Shown here piece by piece: positions 43,086-54,916 of a stretch of 64,000 bases of DNA. Location of the stretch: assembly GCF_001295925.1 (NCBI RefSeq), contig NZ_LJHQ01000048.1:1-64000 (forward strand), in the 5' to 3' direction. Each line of letters opens with the position of its first letter. Position 1 is the first letter of the stretch. Made by a program: the position numbers and the translations under genes. The notes under the pieces are model-generated. The model made no database searches. It had not been told where the DNA came from and was given only the letters and a program-made list of their open reading frames with translations. This DNA is from Allobosea sp. AAP35 (lineage in GTDB: Bacteria; Pseudomonadota; Alphaproteobacteria; Rhizobiales; Beijerinckiaceae).

Positions 43086-43178
43086 ATGCAAGATCTACCG
43101 CGCGACGCCCGCCTCTTTTTCTTTGCCTTCGCCGCGGCCGCGGCATCCCTGCTGTGCTGGCTTGGCGGCATGATCTGA
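43086..43178 (+). CDS. Possible tiny single-helix membrane peptide (30 aa)
   Basis: A 30-codon frame with AGG seven bases before the ATG. A basic/acidic N-terminus is followed by one long hydrophobic helix (FFFAFAAAAASLLCWLGG core) to the stop. The frame is short, so chance cannot be excluded. Confidence 0.35.
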   Translation: MQDLPRDARLFFFAFAAAAASLLCWLGGMI

Positions 43179-43191
43179 CGCGGTTCGCGCC

Positions 43192-43491
43192 TCACAAGAG
43201 CGCCCGCAACCCCACCACCGCCGCAACCCCGACCGCGACCACGCCCAGCAGCGGCAGGCGCGTCGCGGCCAGCGCCGCCAGCAGCGCTGCGCCCGTATCC
43301 GGCCAGCCGGTGGCGAGCGCGCTCGGCGCGATCACCGCGACCAGCACAGCCGGCGGGATCGCGTCGAAGGCGGCCTGCGCGCGCGGCGAAAGCGAAAGCC
43401 GGCCAACCAGTGCCAGCCCCGCGATCCGGGTGGCATAGGTCGCGATCGCCATGCCGAGGATGGCGAGCAGGCTGTGGGGATCGAGCGTCAT
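43192..43491 (-). CDS. AzlD family branched-chain amino acid exporter subunit
   Basis: A 99-residue membrane protein with about four hydrophobic segments and the AzlD-type motif T-Y-A-T-R-I-A-G-L-A near residues 18-27. With AzlC it forms a predicted branched-chain amino acid efflux system (the BrnFE/YgaZH type). The start overlaps the azlC stop (ATGA). Confidence 0.9.
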   Translation of the reverse strand: MTLDPHSLLAILGMAIATYATRIAGLALVGRLSLSPRAQAAFDAIPPAVLVAVIAPSALATGWPDTGAALLAALAATRLPLLGVVAVGVAAVVGLRALL

Positions 43492-44207
43492 GGCGGGGCG
43501 GACTCCGGCGCAGGTTCGGCCGCCCCGGCAAAGCCCGCCGCGATCCACGCGGCGGCGAGCCCGCACAGCGCGCCCACCAGCACATGCCAGGGCGGACCGG
43601 CGAACCGATAGGTCAGTGCCGAGGCGGCGCCAGCCGCTGCCACCGTCCAGAACGTCACGCGCCCCTTCCAGAACGCGGCCACCAGCGCAATGAACAGGGC
43701 GGTGAAGGCGAAATCGGCGCCGAAGCGGCGCGGATCGCCGAGCGCCGCGCCGACCACCGCACCCAGGGTCGAGGTCGCGATCCAGCAGGACACGAAGGGG
43801 ACGACCATGCCGAACCAATAGGCCGGCGTCAGCCGATGCGTGCGGGCCCGCTTCTCGGCCAGCGCCCAGTTCTCGTCGGCCATATAGTAGAGGCCGGCGA
43901 GCGTCTGCCATCGCGAGAAACCCTGCAGCTTGGGCAGCAGCGATGCGCTCATCAGCACATGTCGCGCATTGATCAAAAGCGTCGAGAAGACGAGCGCGCC
44001 GATCGGCGCCGGCGTCGCCCACAGTTCGATCGCAGCGAACTGCGCCCCGCCGGCGAAGACGAGGGTGCTCATGACCATCGTTTCCAGCGGCGAGAGCCCC
44101 TTGCCCGCCGCAAGTGCGCCGAGCAGCAGGCCGATGGGGATCGCAGCCAGCATCGCCGGCCAGATGTCGCCAAACCCGCGCCGGGCATCGTCGCTGAGGG
44201 TGGACAT
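43488..44207 (-). CDS. AzlC family branched-chain amino acid exporter subunit
   Basis: A 239-residue membrane protein with the family motif G-A-L-A-A-G-K-G-L-S-P-L-E-T near the first loop, A-G-G-A-Q-F-A-A-I near 55-63, N-A-R-H-V-L-M-S-A near 84-92 and an acidic Y-Y-M-A-D-E-N-W near 108-115. It exports Leu/Ile/Val-type amino acids by analogy. The ATG at 44207 is chosen; a longer frame to 44264 runs into the regulator gene. It lies downstream of an AraC regulator on the same strand. Confidence 0.92.
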   Translation of the reverse strand: MSTLSDDARRGFGDIWPAMLAAIPIGLLLGALAAGKGLSPLETMVMSTLVFAGGAQFAAIELWATPAPIGALVFSTLLINARHVLMSASLLPKLQGFSRWQTLAGLYYMADENWALAEKRARTHRLTPAYWFGMVVPFVSCWIATSTLGAVVGAALGDPRRFGADFAFTALFIALVAAFWKGRVTFWTVAAAGAASALTYRFAGPPWHVLVGALCGLAAAWIAAGFAGAAEPAPESAPP

Positions 44208-44220
44208 CGGGGATCGGCCT

Positions 44221-45084
44221 TCAGGAGAGATGCGCGGCGCGGACGGCGCCTGGCGTGACGCCAAGCCGCGCCTTGAAGGCGCGCGTCAGATGGGCCTGGT
44301 CGCTGAAGCCGGTAGCAGCGGCGACCGCGCCCGGCGCCTCACCGCGCCGCAGCCGGTCGCGGGCCCGCCGCACCCGCACATCGACGAGCCAGGCATGCGG
44401 CGTCAGCCCCGTTTCGCGGCGGAAGGCGCGGATCAGATGGTGGCGCGGCAGGCCGCAGATCCGCGCGATCTCGGCCAGCGAGAGATCTTCATCATGGCGG
44501 GCCTCCATGAGGTCTCGCGCCCGGGCAACCGGCCCGGCCTCGCTTCCGAGCGCGCTGGCCGGCAGCCCCGCATGCCGGACGAGACAATGCGCATAGGCCC
44601 GCAGCAGCAATTCCTCGCCATGCAAGCCGTCCGGCCCGGTCTGCATGGCGCGATGAGCCTGCGACAGCAGCAATGCGCCTTCGGGATCATGGACGCAGGC
44701 CTGACGGAAGAACGGCGTCCGGTCGCCCGTCCAACCAGCCAGCGACGAAGCGATCTCCTGCATCAGTGCCACCGCCGGATAGGTCATGCGATAGCTGTAG
44801 CCGCCGCCGATCGGTTCGCCGTCATGCACCTCGAGCGGGTTGATGAAGGTGACGTCGCCGGGGCCGCCATAATGCCGCTCGCCCCGCACGCTCCAGGCTT
44901 CGCAGCCGGTCTCGATCGTGCCCACGACATAGGTGTCATGGGCATGGGGCGCATAGGCATGGGTGGCGAAGGTGGCGCTCAGACATTCGAGGCTGTCGAA
45001 ATGCCGCGCCAGAAACAGCTCGGCCCGCTCTCCGGCGCGGAGCGGCCTGATCCCCAATGTCTCGCCTTGGCTGACGCTGTCCAT
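44221..45084 (-). CDS. AraC family transcriptional regulator
   Basis: A 287-residue regulator. The N-terminal cupin-like AraC ligand domain (H-A-H-D-T-Y-V-V-G near 47-55) is followed by a C-terminal double helix-turn-helix (about 185-285), with L-S-L-A-E-I-A-R-I-C-G-L and the A-T-G-F-S-D-Q-A-H-L-T-R-A-F signature. It lies 13 bp upstream of azlC, and probably controls azlCD. Confidence 0.93.
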   Translation of the reverse strand: MDSVSQGETLGIRPLRAGERAELFLARHFDSLECLSATFATHAYAPHAHDTYVVGTIETGCEAWSVRGERHYGGPGDVTFINPLEVHDGEPIGGGYSYRMTYPAVALMQEIASSLAGWTGDRTPFFRQACVHDPEGALLLSQAHRAMQTGPDGLHGEELLLRAYAHCLVRHAGLPASALGSEAGPVARARDLMEARHDEDLSLAEIARICGLPRHHLIRAFRRETGLTPHAWLVDVRVRRARDRLRRGEAPGAVAAATGFSDQAHLTRAFKARLGVTPGAVRAAHLS

Positions 45085-45142
45085 GGCGCAAGGTTAGACC
45101 GGATCGCGGCCGGCCCGTCTTGAAGAAAAGTGATGGCGACGA

Positions 45143-47338
<2,196 letters not shown>

Positions 47339-47550
47339 TCATTAGGCGAGAAGGCTTCGCCGAAAAAGGGCAGGAGCGGCGCCTTCAACGGCGCTCTCCC
47401 GCATTCGTGTTCGCGCCCGGAGCGACAGGCGGCGGCTTTTGGGCTAACCTCAGTCCAGCTGGGAATTGGAAGCTCGACGCCTTTCGGCCGTTGACCCAAG
47501 GATCGCGTCAAGGGGCGAAGGCGAACCGGGCCTCAACCGGGAGATTCGCC

Positions 47551-48354
47551 ATGTCCAATCTCGATACCTCGCTTGATACCCGCAAACGGAACACGGCCCT
47601 GGGCCTGCCCCGCATCAACAGCATCACCGTCGAGGATTTGCGCGCGGCGCTCGCCCGCGGCTGGGATGATTTCAAGGCCCAGCCCAGCCATCTCGTCTTC
47701 GTCGCGCTGATTTACCCGGTCATCGGCGTGCTGCTGACGCAGGTCACGGTGAGCTTCAACATCTTTCCGCTGCTGTTTCCGCTGCTTGGCGGCTTTGCAT
47801 TGCTGGGGCCCTTCGCCGCGATCCTGCTCTACGAGATCAGCCGCCGCCGCGAGCGCGGCCTCGACTCCTCCTGGGAGCACGCCTTCGCCCTGCTGCGCTC
47901 GCCTGCCATCGGCCAGATCGCGCTTCTGGGCGCGATGCTGACCGGGCTTTTCGTGGCCTGGCTGCTGTCGGCCTGGCTGATCTATCGCGGCCTGCTCGGC
48001 CTACCGGCGGATATTCCTACGGCTGACTTCCTGCGCGCCGTCTTCACCACCTCGCAAGGGTGGCTGATGATCGTCCTGGGCAATGCGGTCGGGCTTGTCT
48101 TCGCCGTTGCCGCCTTCTCGATCTCGGTCGTCGCCTTCCCGCTGATCATCGACCGGCGAGTCGATGTCGCCACTGCCATCCGCACCTCGATCGCTGCTGT
48201 CCAGCACAATCCGCGCGTGATGATGATCTGGGGGCTGCTGGTGAGCGGTCTGCTGGTGCTGGGCTGCCTGCCCCTGCTGGTCGGGCTCGTCGTCGTCATG
48301 CCGGTCCTGGGCCACGCCTCCTGGCATCTCTACCGCAAGGTCGTCGACGGCTGA
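47551..48354 (+). CDS. DUF2189 domain multi-pass membrane protein
   Basis: A 267-residue protein with an N-terminal cytoplasmic part (I-N-S-I-T-V-E-D-L-R-A-A-L-A-R-G-W-D-D-F near 23-43) and five or six transmembrane helices (about 48-70, 75-95, 125-150, 170-190, 195-215, 235-260). The pattern is that of DUF2189, of unknown function. The ATG at 47551 follows GGGAG. A terminator follows. Confidence 0.9.
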   Translation: MSNLDTSLDTRKRNTALGLPRINSITVEDLRAALARGWDDFKAQPSHLVFVALIYPVIGVLLTQVTVSFNIFPLLFPLLGGFALLGPFAAILLYEISRRRERGLDSSWEHAFALLRSPAIGQIALLGAMLTGLFVAWLLSAWLIYRGLLGLPADIPTADFLRAVFTTSQGWLMIVLGNAVGLVFAVAAFSISVVAFPLIIDRRVDVATAIRTSIAAVQHNPRVMMIWGLLVSGLLVLGCLPLLVGLVVVMPVLGHASWHLYRKVVDG

Positions 48355-48444
48355 CAGGACCAGCCGCGTCCCGCCCCGACGCGCCCCGGGAACAATCGCC
48401 GGAAAAGACGGTTCTTCGGGCGTGAGCAAACGGCTCATCGGCGC

Positions 48445-48471
48445 GCGGGCCTTGGGGGCCCGCCATTTTTG
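48445..48471 (+). terminator. Terminator between DUF2189 and the 24-aa gene
   Basis: GCGGGCC-TTGGG-GGCCCGC (7-bp stem) is followed by CATTTTTG. It lies about 90 bp past the DUF2189 stop and just before the small gene, so read-through may still supply it. Confidence 0.7.
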
Positions 48472-48486
48472 TGGGGGCTCCTTGCC

Positions 48487-48561
48487 ATGAACAACATCAT
48501 TTACATTATCGGACTGATCGTGGTCGTCCTGGCCATCCTGTCCTTCCTCGGCCTGCGCTGA
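48487..48561 (+). CDS. Small membrane protein (24 aa)
   Basis: A 24-codon frame: MNNIIYIIGLIVV core followed by V-L-A-I-L-S-F-L-G-L-R. It is a complete single transmembrane helix with a C-terminal Arg. A GGGGG tract lies eleven bases before the ATG. Similar tiny I-G-L...F-L-G-L-R peptides are, to my recollection, widespread in proteobacteria, which raises confidence; this needs a search. Confidence 0.6.
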   Translation: MNNIIYIIGLIVVVLAILSFLGLR

Positions 48562-48591
48562 GAACGGCCAGGACGCCGGTGACGGACTGCG

Positions 48592-50799
48592 TCAGCCGCG
48601 ATCGCGCGGCTTCTTGCCCTTGAAGGGCGCCTTGCCGGCAGGGCGACCCTCGCCCGCCGGCTTGCCCGCGAAGGGCTTGCTCGCGAACGGTTTACCAGCC
48701 CCTGACTTGCCCGCGCCGAAAGGCTTGGCCGCATAAGGCTTCTTGCCCGCATAGGGCTTGTCGCCAGCGGGGCGTTCGCCCTGCGGCCTCGGACCGTCCC
48801 TGAACGAGACATTGGGGTCCGACAGCGCATCGCGCTCGCTGCGCACCGGATCATAGGGCTTGGCCGCGCCGAAGGGCTTCGACTTGCCCTCATAGGCCTT
48901 TTTCTTGCCCTCATACGGCTTGGCCTCGCCGCCCCCATGGGGCTTTGGCTCATACGGCTTTTTGGTGTAAGGCCTCTTGTCTCCACCTTCGTAGGGCTTC
49001 TTCTCGTAAGGCTTCTTCTCGAACGATCTGGCCGGCCGCTCGTCACCGTCGCGCTCCGGCTTGGCGTAAGGCGCGGGCGCATGGTTCGCCTTCTCCGCGA
49101 AGGGCTTGGCCGGGCGGCGCTCCTCCTCGCCGGTCACCGGCTCGATCACGATCTTGTCGCGGTCGACCGCCTTGGCGAGCTCATAGAAGCGCTCGGCGAC
49201 ATCGGCATCGATCTCGACCTTGGTCTCCTTGTCGAAGATGCGGATCGCGCCGACCTCGTCGCGGGTGATCTTGCCGCGACGGCAGATCATCGGCAGCAGC
49301 TGGCGCGGATCGGCGCCGTCCTTGCGGCCGATGTTCAGCCGGAACCAGACGGTGTCGCCACGCGGACCGGACTTGTGACGCGGCGCATCCGAGCGCGGGC
49401 TATCGTCGCGGTTCTCGCCGAAACGCGCGCCATCGCGCGGCGCGTAATCCTCGCGGGCGCGAGCCGGGCGACGCTCGTCGCGGGCGAAGTTCGGGTCGCC
49501 GACCTCCTCGGAGGCCGGCAGTCTGGCGCGATAGATCCGCACCAGCGCAGCCGCGATCTCGTTGACCGTGCGGCCGGCGATCAGCGCCTCGACCATCGCG
49601 GCATCGACCTCGCCGGGCTCGCCGGTCAGAATCGGGTCGCTGAGCAGCCGCTCCTTGTCGAGTTCGCGGATTTCGTCCTGCGTCGGCGGGCCGGCCCAGA
49701 CCGCCTCGACCTTGGCCTCGGCCAGCAGCATCTCGGCCTTGCGGCGGCGCGACGGCGGCACCAGCAGCACGCTCGTGCCCTTGTTGCCGGCGCGCCCGGT
49801 GCGGCCGGAGCGATGCTGCATCACCTCGGGATCGTTGGGCAGCTCGGCATGGATGACCAGCGTCAGGCCCGGCAGATCGATGCCGCGGGCGGCGACGTCG
49901 GTGGCGACGCAGACGCGCGCACGGCCATCGCGCAGCGCCTGCAGCGCCGAATTGCGCTCGCTCTGCGAGAGTTCGCCCGAGAGCGCCACGGCCGAGAAGC
50001 CGCGCTCGAGCAGGATCGCCTCGAGATGGCGCACCGAGTTGCGGGTGTTGCAGAACACCAGCGAGCACGGCGAATCATGGAAGCGCAGCAGGTTGACGAC
50101 CGCGAGCTCGGCTTCCTTCGGGTAGCACCGGATGGCGCGATACTCGATATCGGCATGGCCGCCCGGCGTGGCGGCAACCTCGATGCGCAGCGCATCGTTC
50201 TGGTAGCTCTTGGCGAGCTGGATGATCGCCTTGGGCAGCGTCGCCGAGAACAGCAGGCTCTGGCGCTCGGCCGGCGTCGTCTTCAGGATGAATTCGAGAT
50301 CGTCGCGGAAGCCGAGATCGAGCATCTCGTCGGCCTCGTCGAGCACGACGGCCTTCAGCGCCGACACATCAAGGCGATGGCGCTCGATATGGTCGCGCAG
50401 ACGGCCGGGCGTGCCGACGACGATATGGGCGCCCTCGTCCAGAAGCGCAGCCTCGCGGCGCGGGTCCATGCCGCCGACGCAGGCGATGATGCGGGCATTG
50501 GCGTGTTTGTAGAGCCAGGCGAGCTCGCGCTGGACCTGGAGGGCCAGTTCACGCGTCGGCGCGATGATCAGGGCGAGAGGCTTGGCGGCGCGCCCGAAGG
50601 CTTCCGCTTCGCCGAGCAGCGTCGAGCCGATGGCCAGGCCATAGGCGACGGTCTTGCCCGAGCCGGTCTGCGAGGAGACCAGCAGGTCGCGGCCGGCGGC
50701 TGCGGCCTCCAGCACGGCGCTCTGCACCGGCGTGGGATCGGAATAATTGCGTTCGGCGAGCGCGCGCGCGAGCGGCGGGCTCGAAGTCAGAAAGGACAT
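48592..50799 (-). CDS. DEAD-box RNA helicase with long basic repeat tail
   Basis: A 735-residue ATP-dependent RNA helicase. Walker A SSQTGSGKT at 42-50, I-A-P-T-R-E-L near 79-85, DEAD at 154-157, S-A-T near 188-190 and H-R-S-G-R-T-G-R-A near 330-338. A DbpA-type RNA-binding domain covers about 475-555 (I-G-R-K-D-G near its start). The last 170 residues are repeats of K-P-Y-E and K-P-F-A/G with Lys and Gly, a probable disordered RNA-binding tail. The family acts in ribosome assembly and cold adaptation; the exact paralogue (DeaD/CsdA-like) is uncertain. Confidence 0.95.
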   Translation of the reverse strand: MSFLTSSPPLARALAERNYSDPTPVQSAVLEAAAAGRDLLVSSQTGSGKTVAYGLAIGSTLLGEAEAFGRAAKPLALIIAPTRELALQVQRELAWLYKHANARIIACVGGMDPRREAALLDEGAHIVVGTPGRLRDHIERHRLDVSALKAVVLDEADEMLDLGFRDDLEFILKTTPAERQSLLFSATLPKAIIQLAKSYQNDALRIEVAATPGGHADIEYRAIRCYPKEAELAVVNLLRFHDSPCSLVFCNTRNSVRHLEAILLERGFSAVALSGELSQSERNSALQALRDGRARVCVATDVAARGIDLPGLTLVIHAELPNDPEVMQHRSGRTGRAGNKGTSVLLVPPSRRRKAEMLLAEAKVEAVWAGPPTQDEIRELDKERLLSDPILTGEPGEVDAAMVEALIAGRTVNEIAAALVRIYRARLPASEEVGDPNFARDERRPARAREDYAPRDGARFGENRDDSPRSDAPRHKSGPRGDTVWFRLNIGRKDGADPRQLLPMICRRGKITRDEVGAIRIFDKETKVEIDADVAERFYELAKAVDRDKIVIEPVTGEEERRPAKPFAEKANHAPAPYAKPERDGDERPARSFEKKPYEKKPYEGGDKRPYTKKPYEPKPHGGGEAKPYEGKKKAYEGKSKPFGAAKPYDPVRSERDALSDPNVSFRDGPRPQGERPAGDKPYAGKKPYAAKPFGAGKSGAGKPFASKPFAGKPAGEGRPAGKAPFKGKKPRDRG

Positions 50800-50974
50800 G
50801 AGAAGCAGGGCCTAAAGGTTACGGCGCAGAATCGGAATGACGGCGCAAGAGGTCGGCGATGGGCGTGAAGCGCAGCCATCGACTGCAGCGGCTCATAGCG
50901 CAAATGGCGACGGAAAGAAACCGTTGCGGCAAGTGGAGGCGAGAACGCCTTCCGGCGACAGGCGACAAGCCGAT

Positions 50975-52660
50975 CTACCCCCTCACCCCCGCCGCCTCCA
51001 GCAGCCGCCCGGCGGCTGCCCTCGCCTCTTCCGTGATGCTCGCACCAGCCAGCATCCGCGCGATCTCCTCGCGCCGCGCCTGATCTTCCAGAGCCGTCAC
51101 CCGCGTCACCGTGCGCGAGGCAACGTCGCCCGGGAGCGCCGATTTGGCGATCAGGAAATGCTGGGCCGCCTTGGCCGCGACCTGCGGGGCATGAGTCACC
51201 GAGATCACCTGGACCTTGCCGGCAAGCCGCGCCAGCCGCTCGCCGATAGCGTCCGCGACCGCGCCGCCGACGCCGGTGTCGATCTCGTCGAAGACCAGCG
51301 TCGGCGCCGAGCCGCGTTCGGCCAGCACGACCTTCAGCGCCAGCATGAAACGCGAGAGCTCGCCGCCGGACGCGACCTTCATCATCGGGCCAGGCCGCGT
51401 GCCCGGATTGGTCTCGACCCAGAATTCGACGCGGTCGAAGCCCTCCGGGCCCCGCGCCGTCTCGTCGCTGTCGATGCGCGTGATGAAGCGGGCCCGCTCC
51501 AGCTTGAGCGGCGGCAATTCGGCCTTGACCGCGGCATCGAGCTTCGCTGCCGCCTTCTGGCGCGCGGCGGAAAGCCTGCCGGCAAGCCCAACAAAGCTCG
51601 CCTCGGCCTTCTTGAGTGAATCTTCGAGCCGCCCCAGCGAGATCTCGCTGTCGTCCAGCGCGGCGAGATCGGCCGTCATGCTGTCGGCGAGTGGCACCAA
51701 ACCATCGACGGGGACGTCGTATTTGCGGGCAGCGCCGCGCAGGGCAAACAGCCGCTCCTCGACGCGCTCCTGCTCGCGCGGATCATATTCGGCGGCGCGC
51801 ATGCCGACCGCCAGGGTCTCGCCCGCCTCCTCCAGCGCCACGATCGCGGTGTTCAGCGCCGCCAATGACGGATCGATCAACGCCGGCGCCTGCCCGGCCC
51901 GGCGCTCCAGCCGGCGCAGCACGGCAGACAGCGCGGCGATCGGCGAGCCCTGCCCACCCACCGCCTCATAGGCGTCGATCAGGTCGCGCGCGACCTTCTC
52001 GGCCTGCATCATACCCTGGCGCTGGGCGGCGAGCGCCTCTTCCTCGCCTGGCTTGGGCGAAAGCTTGCCGAGTTCGGCGACGGCATGGCGCAGGAAATCG
52101 GCCTCCTTGCGCGCTGCCTCGACCCGGATGCGCTGCGCCTGCAGGGCCTGCCGGGCGCGCTTCAGCGTCTCGCTGGCGGCCGCGACGCCGTCAGCCTGCG
52201 CCTCGAAGCCGCCGAACCCGTCGAGGATCATGCGGTGCTGGGCGGGGTCGGTCAGCGCCCGGTCGTCATGCTGACCATGGATCTCGACAATTGCTGCCCC
52301 GATCATCCTGAGGATTTGCACACTGACCGGTTGGTCGTTGACGAAGGCGCGCGTGCGCCCGTCGGCATACTGCACCCGCCGCAGGATGAGGTCGCCGTCG
52401 GTGTCGATTTCCTGGGCCTGCGCGAGCTTGCGGGCGCCATGCTCCTGCGGCAGGTCGAAGACGGCGCTGACCTGCCCCTGCGCTTCGCCATGGCGCACCA
52501 GCCCGCCATCGCCGCGCCCGCCAAGCGCCAGCGCAAACCCGTCCAGCAGGATCGACTTGCCGGCGCCGGTCTCGCCGGTGAGCACGCTCAGGCCATCGCG
52601 AAACGTCAGGTCGAGACGGTCGATCAGGACGATGTCGCGTATCGACAACTGGACCAGCAT
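50975..52660 (-). CDS. recN: DNA repair protein RecN
   Basis: SMC-like ATPase of double-strand-break repair, 561 residues. Walker A GETGAGKSILLDG near 30-42, coiled coil in the middle (about 150-380), signature near S-G-G-E-L-S-R-F-M near 430-438 and Walker B L-V-F-D-E-I-D-T-G-V-G-G near 453-464. It starts 60 bp after bamD on the same strand. The 175 bp between it and the helicase hold no recognised gene. Confidence 0.96.
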   Translation of the reverse strand: MLVQLSIRDIVLIDRLDLTFRDGLSVLTGETGAGKSILLDGFALALGGRGDGGLVRHGEAQGQVSAVFDLPQEHGARKLAQAQEIDTDGDLILRRVQYADGRTRAFVNDQPVSVQILRMIGAAIVEIHGQHDDRALTDPAQHRMILDGFGGFEAQADGVAAASETLKRARQALQAQRIRVEAARKEADFLRHAVAELGKLSPKPGEEEALAAQRQGMMQAEKVARDLIDAYEAVGGQGSPIAALSAVLRRLERRAGQAPALIDPSLAALNTAIVALEEAGETLAVGMRAAEYDPREQERVEERLFALRGAARKYDVPVDGLVPLADSMTADLAALDDSEISLGRLEDSLKKAEASFVGLAGRLSAARQKAAAKLDAAVKAELPPLKLERARFITRIDSDETARGPEGFDRVEFWVETNPGTRPGPMMKVASGGELSRFMLALKVVLAERGSAPTLVFDEIDTGVGGAVADAIGERLARLAGKVQVISVTHAPQVAAKAAQHFLIAKSALPGDVASRTVTRVTALEDQARREEIARMLAGASITEEARAAAGRLLEAAGVRG

Positions 52661-52720
52661 GGCACTCAGCGCAAACTCAAGAGGCAGGGCATGCGCGAGC
52701 CACCCTCATGTCAGGCGAAA

Positions 52721-53650
52721 TCAGATCCGGCCGCCGAACCCGACAATGCCGACGACCGCCCGCTGGAAGCCCTGGAAGGCGCGGCTGATATAGGAACCGC
52801 GATCCTCGCGCGGCTGGAGGCCGCCGCTTTCGAGCAGGACATAGGCGTCCTTGTACCACGGGCTGTCGGGGAAGTTGTGCCCCAGCACGGCGGCGGCCGT
52901 CTGCGCCTCGTTGGTGATGCCCAGCGCCATATATGCCTCGGTCAGGCGCATCAGCGCCTCTTCAACGTGGCGAGTGGTCTGATACTTGATGATGACGTCG
53001 CGGAAGCGGTTCACCGCGCCCGTGTAGTTGCGCTTCTCGAGATAGAAGCGCCCGACATTCATCTCCTTGCCGGCGAGCTGGTCGCGCGCCACCAGGAGCT
53101 TCTCCCTGGCGTCGAGCACATATTCGGAATTCGGATACTTCTGGATCAGCTGCTCGAAGGCGGCGATGGCGAGCTGGGTGCGCTCCTGGTCGCGCGTCGC
53201 GTCCGGGATCTGGTTGAAATAGGACATCGCCATCAGATACTGCGCGTAAGCCGCGTCCGGGCTTGCAGGATTTTGCGCGATGAAACGCTTGGAGGCGGTG
53301 ATCGTCTCCTCCCATTTCGACGCCTGGTAATTCGTGTAGGCGGCCAGGATCAGGCCACGCCGGGCGTAGGGCGAGAACGGCGCGCTCTTGTCGATCTCGT
53401 CGAACTTCTTTGACGCACCTTCGCTGTCGCCGTTCTGCAGCCGCGCCAGTCCCTCATTATAGAGCTTGTCGGCCGGGACGACCGCGGTGACCTCGGGCTT
53501 GTAAACCTCAGGCCGGTCGAATGGATTGAGCGACGAGACCGTGTCGCAGCCGCCGAGAAGCAGGGCCGCTCCAAGCGCCAGGGCTGGGCCCTTGGCCATC
53601 GATCGGCTCTTCGAATCGGCGCGCTTGGATGCCGGGTGGTTCAGCCGCAT
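52721..53650 (-). CDS. bamD: Outer membrane protein assembly factor BamD
   Basis: Lipoprotein of the Bam complex that inserts beta-barrel proteins. From the ATG at 53650 it has 309 residues: a signal peptide with lipobox LLGGC (Cys about 35) and five TPR-like repeats (about 60-280), with Y-N-E-G-L-A-R-L-Q-N-G-D near 64-75. A GTG three codons upstream (53659) has AGGA eight bases before it and may be the real start. It lies between lpxC and recN, the usual order. Confidence 0.95.
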   Translation of the reverse strand: MRLNHPASKRADSKSRSMAKGPALALGAALLLGGCDTVSSLNPFDRPEVYKPEVTAVVPADKLYNEGLARLQNGDSEGASKKFDEIDKSAPFSPYARRGLILAAYTNYQASKWEETITASKRFIAQNPASPDAAYAQYLMAMSYFNQIPDATRDQERTQLAIAAFEQLIQKYPNSEYVLDAREKLLVARDQLAGKEMNVGRFYLEKRNYTGAVNRFRDVIIKYQTTRHVEEALMRLTEAYMALGITNEAQTAAAVLGHNFPDSPWYKDAYVLLESGGLQPREDRGSYISRAFQGFQRAVVGIVGFGGRI

Positions 53651-53839
53651 GACGCTCACGTCGTCCGTCCTCTTGTCATCGCCCCCGCTTCGTGGGGATG
53701 CATGCCTTAACTCAGACGCCGAAGACGCGCCACTGCCGAAAGCACAAGCTCCCGACCGCAACCGCGTCTATTCGACAAAAACCTGGCAACAGGAAGGCGC
53801 AGCAGGCAGCCTAGATCGCCAAGGCCGCACACATATCGT

Positions 53840-54787
53840 TCAGTGAACGTCGGGGGCAAACGCAGCTGGCGCCGCCGCGCCCATCTGCACGGCGCGCGCC
53901 GCGGCATAGACCGGCTGCGCCTCGACGATTGCGTAATTGGCGCGATCGGCGAACAGCGCCTCGAGAATGCGCACATTCATGCGGTGACCGCCGCAATAGG
54001 AGCGGAATTCGCCGATGATCGGGTAGCCGGCCAGCGCCAGATCGCCGATCGCGTCGAGCACCTTGTGACGCACGAACTCGTCGCCGAAGCGCAGGCCCTC
54101 TGGATTGATCACCTTGTCGTCGCCGACCGCGACGGTGTTGTCGAGCGAGGCGCCGAGCGCAAAACCGGCCTTCCAGAGCTGCTCGACATCGCGCATGAAA
54201 CCGAAGGTGCGGGCGCGTGAGATATCCTGGGCATAGGCCGAAGCCTCGAGATCGAAGACCTTGCGCTGGCGACCGATCACCGTCGTGTCGAAATCGATCT
54301 CGACATCGAGGCGGAAGCCGCTCTCGGCCGGAACCAACTCGGCGAAGGCACGGCCATGCTCGACGCGCACCGGCTGAAGGACCTTGAGATAGCGGCGCGC
54401 CGCTGACAGGCTGACGATCCCGGTCGCCTCGATCGCCGTGACGAATTCGGCGGCGCTGCCGTCCATGATCGGCATTTCCGGCCCGTCGATCTCGACAAGC
54501 GCATTGTCGAGGCCCAGCCCCGCGCAGGCCGACATCAGATGCTCGATGGTGGCCACCGAGGCGGATTCTTTGTCCCCGATCACGGTGCAAAGCTCGGTCG
54601 CGCTGACCTTGGTGTGCTTGGCATGGATCAGCTGGGCGGGAGCGTCATCGAGCCCTTTGCGGAGAAACACGATCCCGGAATTGGCACTGGACGGCTTCAG
54701 GCAGATCGTCGCGGGAGCCCCGGAGTGAACGCCGATCCCGGTCAGGGTTACAGGCGCGCGCAGGGTCGTCTGGCGATCGAAGCTCAT
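53840..54787 (-). CDS. lpxC: UDP-3-O-acyl-N-acetylglucosamine deacetylase
   Basis: First committed step of lipid A synthesis, a zinc deacetylase of 315 residues. The zinc ligands lie in T-I-E-H-L-M-S-A (H near 79) and in the later H-K-V-L-D-A-I-G-D (H and D near 240-245). The catalytic region is G-E-F-R-S-Y-C-G-G-H-R-M-N near 255-267. The ATG at 54787 matches the conserved start; 13 upstream codons are discarded. LpxC is a target of regulated proteolysis in other bacteria. Confidence 0.97.
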   Translation of the reverse strand: MSFDRQTTLRAPVTLTGIGVHSGAPATICLKPSSANSGIVFLRKGLDDAPAQLIHAKHTKVSATELCTVIGDKESASVATIEHLMSACAGLGLDNALVEIDGPEMPIMDGSAAEFVTAIEATGIVSLSAARRYLKVLQPVRVEHGRAFAELVPAESGFRLDVEIDFDTTVIGRQRKVFDLEASAYAQDISRARTFGFMRDVEQLWKAGFALGASLDNTVAVGDDKVINPEGLRFGDEFVRHKVLDAIGDLALAGYPIIGEFRSYCGGHRMNVRILEALFADRANYAIVEAQPVYAAARAVQMGAAAPAAFAPDVH

Positions 54788-54916
54788 GCGGGTATCCAAT
54801 CCTGATCGCGAACGGCGCCGTCTCATGGCTCACACCAGAAAGGGCGGGTCGTTGGCGATACCTCTGAAGCGTGGAACAGGGACAAGCCCCGCTCCGGCAT
54901 CTCGTAGTGCAGCTGC

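Noticed and set aside
48600-49100. Tandem DNA repeat at the end of the helicase gene
   Set aside because: It is the coding sequence of the K-P-Y-E/K-P-F repeat tail, not a separate repeat element.
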